From contig NC_016131.3 of assembly GCF_000005505.3 (NCBI RefSeq), positions 42,617,355 through 42,681,354 of the forward strand: a DNA stretch of 64,000 nucleotides. The letters are read 5' to 3'. Both the position numbers and the translations under genes were made by a program. Under the pieces are notes generated by a model. The model did no database searches and had not been told where the DNA came from. It saw only the letters and a program-made list of their open reading frames with translations. Each line of letters opens with the position of its first letter. Position 1 is the stretch's first letter. This document shows, one piece after another, positions 56,727 through 64,000 of the stretch. This stretch comes from Brachypodium distachyon. Lineage: Eukaryota; Streptophyta; Magnoliopsida; Poales; Poaceae.

Positions 56727-57032
56727 TGGATATGCTAAGTAAAAATAAGTTTATACAAGTTTATATCACAAAATATCAACATTTGCGATACCAAACAAAT
56801 AGTATAAAAATATTTAATAGGATACAAATAAACCTGGTAAACTTATTTTTATACTATATTTATTTTGTACGAATGGACCATAGTACCAAATAAATATATA
56901 AAAATAAATACCAAGATTTATAATACCAAAATATCAATATAAATAGATCCATTATTAAATATTTTATACTATATTTATTTGGTATCATAAATGTTGATTT
57001 TTTGTGATATAAACTTGGCTAAACTTTTTTTA
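56727..57032. mobile_element. Foldback MITE between peptide copies 5 and 6
   Basis: ACAAGTTTATATCACAAAAT, AACATTTGCGATACCAAA and TAGTATAAAAATATTTAATA on the left are mirrored by TATTAAATATTTTATACTAT, TTTGGTATCATAAATGTT and TTTTTTGTGATATAAACTTG on the right. The right arm recurs at 57794-57857, downstream of copy 6. Confidence 0.7.
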
Positions 57033-57037
57033 TATAG
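57029..57037 (+). promoter_or_regulatory. TATA box region of peptide copy 6
   Basis: TTTATATAG is followed by TTCCAAAACTCATGAGTTTG and AGTCAA (W-box complement), a single diverged copy of the repeat found four times before copy 5. Confidence 0.65.
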
Positions 57038-57171
57038 TTCCAAAACTCATGAGTTTGAGTCAAATCTCGGATCCAACCCTTGCACCGCAACATTGCGGCA
57101 CAAGCTTAGATAGCTACCCAACATTGTTTGCAAATTATTTTCTGTGCAGCGATCAGAAATTCTGAATTCAG

Positions 57172-57422
57172 ATGACAATGAGATTGAAGTTTATTGTGCC
57201 AGTGATCCTCATCGCGATCACAGCGTTCCTCCTCAGTCGACGTCGGCACGGCCATTATTGGACGGCGAAACGCGGGCCGGAGAGTCCTCATCGGCGGCCG
57301 TCGTCGGCGAGTCAATCCTCAAGCTTCCTCGCGGGCTGTATCTTCACAAGTTAGGGGCAGGGCCATCCTGCAAAACAAACAGCCCAAGTGTTGGATGCCC
57401 CCCACCCCCACATACGGGTTAA
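57172..57422 (+). pseudogene. Small secreted peptide precursor, copy 6, frameshifted
   Basis: From the ATG at 57172 the signal peptide starts as in copy 5 (KFIVPVILIAITAFLL). A one-base deletion near 57235 then moves the frame, giving an unrelated Arg-rich sequence. The conserved remainder is in the next frame: SARPLLDGETRAGESSSAAV and LYLHKLGAGPSCKTNSPSVG + CPPPPHTG, stop at 57420-57422, CX8C kept. Trp of the GETWA block is changed to Arg. The alternative frame opens from 57144 but has no ATG-started signal peptide. It is therefore a recent pseudogene, unless the deletion is a sequencing error. Confidence 0.8.
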
Positions 57423-58460
57423 GGGTGACCTATGGATGTACTAGTAGTTGTTTTATGTATTGGTCTGTAACATCCCAAAAAAAATTCCATTTTGGAATGT
57501 TAAATAAAAATAATTATCTTACTTAAGTTTGTTGTTCCGAAAAGCCATTTGTTGAGCTTTGTTTGAATTTCCTGAAGGATCTAAAATTTTGAGAGCTTGT
57601 TTGGGTTTTTCCACACCATGTTTAAATTTTCAATAGAAGAGTGGATTAATATGACTATCCAAAATAATAAAACATGGTTGGGAAATTCATACTAGTTCGA
57701 AGTATTTCTATTTGGATCGATTTGCATTTTATGGTGTTATTTGAAATTTGGAAACTTAACAAAATCTTTGTACTATATGGATCAGAGGGAGTATTTTTGT
57801 ACTATATTTATTTGGTATCATAAATGCTGATATTTTGTGATATAAACTTGGCTAATTTTTTTTAATTAGCATAGAATATATATGACAGCGTACCTAGTGA
57901 AAACCCTCGCTTAGTGCAAAAATTTTGGTCAACCAAGAACCAAGGAATCGGTAGCCAATGTTTTTTCTTCTTCTTATGACCCTTGGTTGGCAAAAATTGC
58001 TCTTTACTTGATTTGTTGCTAAAAGTTATGGTTGTTTATAGAAGCTTGTGCACGTGCCGCCGATGATCTTTTCACAAATCTTACCAAATTTTTGGTCAAA
58101 CAAGAAACTAAGGAATCCATAACCAATGTTTTGGTTAGCCAGTCATTGATTGGCAAAGATTGAATGGACATGAATTGGCACGAATCAACATGTATGCAAA
58201 ACATATATAACTTACTTCAAGTTTATAAGGTATGTGTGTATTTCCGAGCTCGCGGTATAATACATTATTAGTTATCAAATCTATTTGAAAAAAAGATAGG
58301 TAGTTTTAAACTAATAATATCTCATCTCCTCTTCCAATAAAATACACTGCAAAGATCTTCGAATAGGTTTTATCTCTCAACTGTAACATAAATAGTTTTA
58401 AACTACGAATAGTAAAATCTCCCAACGTGATTCTGGAATCTCCTTCCCCTGCTTTTTAAC
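57423..58460. other. Spacer with repeat debris
   Basis: The first about 50 bp match the 3' UTR of copy 5. ATCAGAGGGAGTATTTTTGTAC at 57781 looks like a Stowaway end. 57794-57857 repeats the right arm of the MITE at 56727-57032. No gene is seen. Confidence 0.5.
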
Positions 58461-59850
58461 CACTACTATAAAAAGACTTATCAGTAACGGTCGAAAAACA
58501 ACATCAGTAACGGTCGGGGCACCGTTACTAACTTCGTGTTACTGATGATGGTATCATCAGTAACGGTCGCTCTGATGTACATCATCAGTGGCGGGCGGCC
58601 TACTTGGTGACCGACAGTGATGAGTTTTGAGCGAAATTAAAAAAAAAGCTCATGACCAGCATATTATTATGCTAGCAATGCTTTCCTTTTTCTAATTGCG
58701 TACAAATTCTGCAGTAGAGATAGTAGCAGCAGCACGGGAAATTCAAGATCAAAACGTCGAATGCATTCACAGCAAAAGATAATTAGCAATCAAGTTGCGT
58801 GCATTCACAGCAGAATAGAATTAGAAATCAAAAATAAAAATTACATGGTCGCATCCATTCACAACAGAGATTACAAAAAAAATCACGAAAGAAAAGCCGA
58901 TGTCCATGATCTGCTATACACGGCGACGGGAGGCCGGATCCGGCGGCGATGGTCGGTGCCTGTGAGAGAGACAGTGAGAGAGAACAAGACACACACAGAG
59001 AGAGAGAGAGATGGGGGGTTACCGGCGGCTGGCGACGGGGGAGCCCGGATCCGGACGGCGGCGCGAGGCAGGCGGCCGGGGACGGGATCCAGCGGCGGCG
59101 ACCCACGGCGGCGCGAGGCAGGAGGCAGGCGGCCGGGGACGGGATCCGGCGGCGGCTTCCCACGGCGGTGCCAGGCAGGAGGCAGGCGGCCGGGGACGGG
59201 ATCCGGCGGTGGCTTCCCACGGCGGCACGCGGGGTCGGGAGGGTGGTGGAGGTGCCTGCTGCAGGAGGAGGAGGGCCGGGGGTCGAGGTCGTCGGATGCA
59301 TGGCGGGGCCGGTCGGGGGCGCCGGATCCGGGGGCGGCCGGTGTTGAGGTCACCGGATCCGGGGGCGGCCGTGTTGAGGTCGCAGCTGCCGGGCTCGGCC
59401 TCCTGCTGCTGCTGTAGGAGGAGAGAAGGGGAATGAGAAGAGGGAGATCGGGAGAGAAGAGAAGGAGGGGATTTGGGGGAGAGAAGGGAAGAGGCGCTCG
59501 GCAGAGAGAAGAGCGGCGGCTGAGAGAGGAGATGAATTAGGGTTTTGGGGGATTTGGTGAGAGTTGTTTATATAAGCTGGACAGTTTGGGCCGCAAATGG
59601 GTTGGGCCCAAGTGGTCATCAGTGGCGGGTGTAAATGTAAAGCCCATCACTGATGTGTGTTCTTGCGAACTTTGTTATTTTTCACATTAAACATTAGTGA
59701 CGGGCCTTTCGCGCCCGTTAGTTATGAGTGGACATCAGTGGCGGGCCCAAATGTAAAGCCCGCCACTGATGTGTGTTTTTGCGAATTTTGTTGTTTTTCA
59801 CATTGAACATTAGTGACGGGTCTTCCTCGCCCGTTATTGATGATTGGTGA
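58461..59850. mobile_element. CACTA-type element lacking its right terminus
   Basis: It begins CACTACTATAAAAAGACTTA with subterminal CAGTAACGGTCG repeats (58484-58577). The right part has inverse and direct CATCAGTGGCGGGC, AAGCCCGCCACTGATG and GTGACGGG...CCCGTTA motifs up to about 59848, as in CACTA subterminal arrays. The expected TAGTAGTG end is absent. The GC-rich interior (58920-59560) has no recognisable transposase. Confidence 0.7.
59069..59239. repeat. 57-bp minisatellite, three copies
   Basis: CAGGCGGCCGGGGACGGGAT starts at 59069, 59126 and 59183; each copy continues CCRGCGGYGGC and CCCACGGCGG. The period is exactly 57 bp (19 codons), which keeps long spurious frames open. Confidence 0.93.
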
Positions 59851-59861
59851 GCCTGTCTATA

Positions 59862-60041
59862 CATGAACTTGTTTTATACGTTGGTATTTTTTTTGTTTGG
59901 TATACTTCGATTCATTTTCCTGTAACTTAGATATTACATTGATTACATTGTTAGTTCCATTCTTGTTGAATAATACCCGGCGTATAGACCATGATTTGTG
60001 CATGTGGTGAACTATAACGAAGAAAATTTATAAGTACATAT
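59862..60041. other. Spacer resembling the 3' UTR of peptide copy 5
   Basis: TTGTTTTATACGTTGGTA, TACTTCGATT, CTTGTTGAAT and TTTGTGCATG-TGGTGAAC follow in the same order as related words in 56530-56660 (TTGTTTTATGATGTACCGGT, TACTTCGATT, GTTGTTGAAT, CTGTGCATGGTGACTGGTGAAC). It may be the displaced 3' UTR of copy 6 or of a lost copy. Confidence 0.35.
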
Positions 60042-60775
60042 TGTTGGAACTGAAGTTCAGTTTTCAGTAAATTCAGAAGTTCAGAGTTTCAGTTTTCAGT
60101 TTCTGAAGAAAGTTACAAAGGAAACTATTTTGCTGTTTATTTTCGTTCTTTGTCCGTTGAGATATTTCCTTGTGGTTTACCGTTTGACTTGTCGACGAGC
60201 TCAAGAGTTATCTTTTGCATTCGTTCAGATGGGACGCCTCTGAACAGATAAGTACCGCGTGTGTTCAGTTTTGATTTGGTTGTTTAAAACTGATTTGGTT
60301 TCAGCTGCACGCACACGATATGGACTCAATCTCTCCTGATATTCTGGCCAACGAATTAAGCTTGTTAGCTTTGAAACTTGCTGGCCAAGAGATAAGATTT
60401 TCTGGTTGAGAAGGAGTCTATAAAAGGCCACGTGCAGCAGGTGTTTTGCAATCAATTTTGGAGTTCTTCCACGTCCATCTGAGCTTGGCTTAGAGAGAGC
60501 TACGTCCACGAAAACCCTGCTGGTTCATCTCCTTTTGAGTGCACAATAGGAGATAGGAGATCATTGTATCTTGGAGGAGAGCCGCTGTTGAACTCGTGCA
60601 CCACGGCGAGGGCATGAATCTCCTTGAAGACAGCGCCTACCGGCGTGCCTTGATCCTTCAGAGCTGCTGCACCACGACTTGCTGCAACAACTTCGTCCAC
60701 AACCTGTTCGAGCTGCTGCCTACCACGACGTCGATTCCATCAATTTCAAGGAGATTCATCGTCTTCATCGACTCA
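60042..60775 (+). repeat. Putative 5' LTR and leader of second copia element
   Basis: TGTTGGAACTGAAGTTCAG at 60042 opens a region with TATA box CTATAAAAGG at 60418-60427, before the gag frame that begins at 60791. The right end of the LTR and a standard primer-binding site could not be fixed; the end given is a guess. Confidence 0.4.
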
Positions 60776-60790
60776 TAGGTAACTGTTTCC

Positions 60791-61417
60791 ATGGCAACCT
60801 CAAACTCCTTCGATGATGCCATGAAGCCTTAAAAGTTCAACGGCAACCACTTCAAGCGCTGGCAGACCCAGATGATGTATTGGCTCACCAACTTGAATGT
60901 GTACTCAGTCATTACTGATCCAGAGCCGCATCCAGATGAGCTTCTTCCTGGGGCTGCAGCATATGCTGAAAGTTATCAGGCCAAGAACTTTAACTGTTGT
61001 GGCAGAATTCTGAGCATGCTTTCTGATAAGTTTTATGATATATACATGCATCATACCTCTGCTCGTACTCTGTGGGAAACTCTAGAGAAGAAGTACAGTG
61101 TCCCTGATGCTGGAAAGGACTTGTACTTGGTTGAAAAATACCATGATTTCAAGATGACCAATGGAAAGTCTGTGGTGGAGCAAACTCATGAGCTCCAGCT
61201 TATAGTGGGGGGGCTAAGCCACAGCAAGATTGCTCTCCCTGATAAGTATCAGGTGGGAATGGTGATTGCAAAACTCCCTAATTCTTGGAGAGATTTTGCT
61301 ACTGCCCTCAAACATCGCAGAGAGGAAATGACTATGGATGACCTCCTAGCTTCACTCGATGTTGAGGAGAAAGCACGAGCAAAAGATGCTCCATTGGTTA
61401 ATGACGATGATAACTAG
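60791..61417 (+). pseudogene. copia gag (UBN2 domain)
   Basis: ATG at 60791 is followed by an early TAA (MATSNSFDDAMKP, then stop). The same frame goes on with FNGNHFKRWQTQMMYWLTNL, ARTLWETLEKKY, KSVVEQTHELQLIV and LPNSWRDFATALKHRREEMT, the copia gag capsid domain. It ends at 61415-61417 after VNDDDN. Confidence 0.85.
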
Positions 61418-61739
61418 AGTGAATTTCCTAGATGCTCGTCAGAGAAGGAACAAGAAGGACCCAAGGAACCCTAATGGTTTTAAACAAAGAGGAAAGATCG
61501 ACAAAGGCAATGGCAAAAGAAATGGCAAAAATCTAAGTGGTTGCTTCGAGTGCGGTAAGCCTGGCCACATGGCCAGAAACTGCCGTTACAAGAAAAGAAA
61601 TGAAAAGGTCCAAAAGGACAAACCTGATGATCAGACTGATGCCAAAGTCAACATGGTGATTGACGGAGCCGAAATTGCAAGGTGTGTTTCGAACATCTCT
61701 GAAAGAATTGAGGTGTCAATCTGCAGATTGGTGGATTGA
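61418..61739 (+). pseudogene. copia gag zinc-knuckle region
   Basis: In a shifted frame the nucleocapsid knuckle CFECGKPGHMARNC (CX2CX4HX4C) lies within Lys/Arg-rich sequence, as expected for RNA packaging. It ends at the TGA of 61737-61739, and the next part of pol is in another frame. Confidence 0.85.
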
Positions 61740-63528
61740 CACCGGAGCCTCTGTTCATGTGTGTTCTGATCGATCTTTGTTCTCCACTTTTCAGGAACAA
61801 CGAGGAGGCCGTTCTGTGACTGGTCTCGAGAGCAAGTCCACGGTGCTGGGTAGTGGTCAAGTGGATCTGAAGCTATCTTCAGGAAATGTTCTGACCCTAC
61901 ACAACGTGCTCTATGTGCCATCGGGCAATGTTAATCTGATTAGTGGAACGATATTAATGAAGTTAGGGTATAAGATAGTTTGTGAGAGCAATAAAGCTGT
62001 AATAACCTTTAGTGGTTCGTTCATTGGGAAAGGCTATGTTGATCGTGGCCTTATTAGATTGTCTTTGTTTCCTTGTTCAGGCACTAGTAATACAGCATTT
62101 GCAGTTCCAAATTCTTCTCACTCTTGTGATAATTTCTTATGGCATAATCGTCTTTGTCATGTTAATTTCAAGTCTATATCTCGCATGATGTCCCTAGATT
62201 TAATTCCTAAACATGATACTAGAGGTGCAAAATGTGAAATTTGTGTGCAAGCTAAACAACCAAGGAAGCCTTTTAAATCTGTTGAAAGAGATAGTTCCTT
62301 TCTTGAATTAGTGCATTCTGATATTTGTGAGATGAATGGTATTTTGACTAGAGGAGGTAGACGTTACTTCCTTACTTTTATTGATGATTGCTCAAAATAT
62401 TGCTACATATATTTACTGAGAACAAAAGATGAGGCTTTTGAACACTTTAAAATCTTCAAAGCTGAAATTGAGAATCAGCGTAGTCTGAAAATTAAAACTT
62501 TGAGATCTGATAGAGGAGGAGAATACCTGTCGAATAAGTTCTCCAAATCTCATGAAGAACATGGAATTATTCATCAAACTACCGCCCCGTATTCGCCCCA
62601 ATCGAATGGGGTAGCTGAACGGAAGAATCGAACTCTCACTGATCTAGTGAATGCAATGCTTGGTAACTCTGGTCTTCCAAATAATATGTGGGGCGAGGCT
62701 CTGTATACAGCATGCTTTGTGCTGAATCGTGTACCTATCAAAGGATCAGATGTTACTCCATATGAACTATGGAAGGGTCGAAAGCCAAACTTGAATTTTC
62801 TGAAAGTGTGGGGATGCCTTGCTAAGGTAAATATACCAATAGTCAAGAAGAGGAAACTTGGTCCAAGAACTGTGGACCGTGTGTTCTTAGGATATGCACG
62901 AAATAGTTTTGCATTTCGGTTCCTGGTTGTTAAGTCTGAAACTACAGAAGTTCGTGAGAATTCAGTGATGGAATCACGTGATGCAACCTTTTTCGAAGAC
63001 ACCTTTCCGATGAAGGTAAGAATTTCTAGCTCTGCCCCTATTCCCTCTGAACCTAGAATTAGCACTATGTCAGATGATTCCCTTGAATTAAGGAGGAGCA
63101 AGAGATCTCGAACTGAAAAAACATTTGGAGATGATTTTCTCATATACCTAGTGGAGGACGTGCCCACTACAATTGCAGAAGCTTATGCTTCTGCTGAATC
63201 TGCCTATTGGAAGGAGGCTGTACAAAGTGAGATGGATTCTATCCTCTCTAATGGTACTTGGGAGATCACAGAGTTGCCCCATGGTTGCAAAACTATAGGA
63301 TGCAAATGGATCTTCAAAAAGAAATTAAAACTTGATGGAACTATAGATAAGTTCAAAGCCAGGTTAGTTGCAAAGGGGTACACACAAAAGCAAGGAGAAG
63401 ATTATTTTGATACATATTCTCCGGTGGCTCGCATGCCAACAATACGTGCTCTAGTAGCACTAACTGCTGCATATGGTTATGAAGTCCATCAAATGGATTT
63501 AAAACTGCATTCCTCAATGGAGAGTTAG
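61660..63528 (+). pseudogene. copia pol: protease, integrase, start of RT
   Basis: In order: protease WWIDTGASVHVCSD (D-T-G-A), pre-integrase FLWHNRLCHVNFKSI with CEICVQAKQ, integrase core HSDICEMNG, TLRSDRGGEYLS and SPQSNGVAERKNRTL (D,D-35-E), then WKEAVQSEMDSIL, GCKWIFKKKLK and KARLVAKGYTQKQGEDYFD of the RT. A one-base loss at about 63500 (after EVHQMDLK) ends the frame at 63526-63528. Confidence 0.95.
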
Positions 63529-64000
63529 AAGAAGAAATATACATGCGGCAACCAGATGGTTTCGTCATCCCTGGACAAGAAGGTAAAGTGTGTAAACTTG
63601 TTAAGTCTTTATATGGACTAAAACAAGCCCCAATGCAATGGCACGAATTTTTTTGATAAAACCTTGATCTCTGCTGGTTTTTCCGTTAATGATGCTGACA
63701 AGTGTGTATATTTTAGGTTTGAGGGTAATAGTGGAGTAATCCTTTGTCTCTATGTCGATGATATTTTAATTATGGGTACAAATCTAGATGCCATTGCTGA
63801 AACAAAGAGTTTATTATCTGCTAAATTTGACATGAAAGATTTGGGCCAGGCTGAAATTATTCTTAATATTAAGCTCCATAAAAGAGACAATGGAATAGAA
63901 CTTAATCAAGCACACTATGTTGAAAAACTACTGGATCGTTTTGGTCATTCTGATAGTAAACCTGCAGCTACTCCTTATGATCCTTGTCTTAAGTTACATA
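63507..64000 (+). pseudogene. copia RT C-terminal part, running off the window
   Basis: In the restored neighbouring frame there is [20 protein letters not shown] and [16 protein letters not shown], then a stop/frameshift at about 63650. CLYVDDILIMGTNLD (catalytic YVDD) and KFDMKDLGQAEIILNIKLH follow. The frame is open to the right edge. Confidence 0.85.

Larger units (their letters stand above)
60042..64000 (+). mobile_element. Ty1/copia retrotransposon, plus strand, truncated by window edge
   Basis: Gag with a CCHC knuckle, protease, integrase, RT with YVDD and the start of the RT/RNase H region follow in copia order. The 3' LTR would lie beyond 64000. At least four lesions are seen (stop after MKP in gag, frameshift before the knuckle, frameshift in RT near 63500, stop near 63650), so it is inactive. 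Confidence 0.93.

Noticed and set aside
57144..57422. Alternative intact reading of peptide copy 6 starting at 57144
   Set aside because: The frame has no ATG before the conserved part and no signal peptide; the ATG at 57172, homologous to that of copy 5, is in the other frame.
58761..59436. Long GC-rich frames on both strands
   Set aside because: They are kept open by a 57-bp minisatellite and high GC inside a CACTA fragment; products are low-complexity with no domain.
1..64000. tRNA, rRNA or organellar insertions
   Set aside because: No cloverleaf, rRNA core or plastid/mitochondrial gene sequence was recognised on either strand.

Overview
The window is a stretch of plant nuclear DNA, most probably from a pooid grass (Triticeae, Brachypodium, oat or ryegrass type). 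The evidence is the GC-rich starts of the host genes with AT-rich introns and spacers, dense small MITEs (Stowaway, hAT and Mutator-like foldback), CACTA elements starting CACTA with 3-bp target duplications, LTR retrotransposons of grass type, and L1-type LINEs with a shared grass 3' tail. The species cannot be fixed from the sequence alone.

Layout. 1-3515: 5' part of a degenerate Ty3/gypsy element on the minus strand (gag, gag-pol linker, 5' LTR). 3516-8234: GC-rich and MITE-like spacer, then a two-exon SHAQKYF-class MYB-related gene on the minus strand (5201-6591). 8235-10028: an intronless mitochondrial-type P-class PPR gene. 10589-11361: a broken partial copy of a potassium channel gene. 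11770-19172: the intact 12-exon parent gene, a SKOR/GORK-type outward-rectifying Shaker K+ channel whose splice junctions can all be reconstructed (841 aa). 19173-23543: spacer with MITEs. 23544-28813: a 5'-truncated LINE with a 14-bp TSD, nested in an older opposite-strand retroposon with a perfect 16-bp TSD.

30003-57422 is the most unusual part: six copies (five intact, one frameshifted) of a small intronless gene, all on the plus strand. Each codes for a 75-84 residue pre-peptide with a signal peptide, a short post-cleavage R-x-L-x-G-[GE]-x-x-W-A-like block, and a C-terminal Y-L-Q-x-L ... S-C-x-T-[NH]-S-x3-G-C-P tail with an invariant CX8C spacing. The promoters carry TATA boxes and several have clusters of WRKY-binding W-boxes; in one copy the W-box sits inside a locally amplified 35-bp repeat. 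I infer a tandem family of secreted signalling (phytocytokine-like) peptides. A link to the CTNIP/SCREW peptides is only a resemblance seen by eye.

The cluster has been spread out by transposons: a 601-bp hAT MITE (31330-31930), a 4.6-kb CACTA deletion derivative (33713-38305) whose left end and flank are tandemly duplicated, a three-level nest of retroposon / Mutator-like foldback / hAT MITE (45378-46540), a 5.2-kb copia element with 230-bp LTRs (49200-54400), foldback MITEs, and a CACTA fragment lacking its right end (58461-59850). 60042-64000 is a second copia element on the plus strand running off the right edge.

The host genes (MYB, PPR, K+ channel, peptides) are ordinary monocistronic plant genes with no evident joint function.
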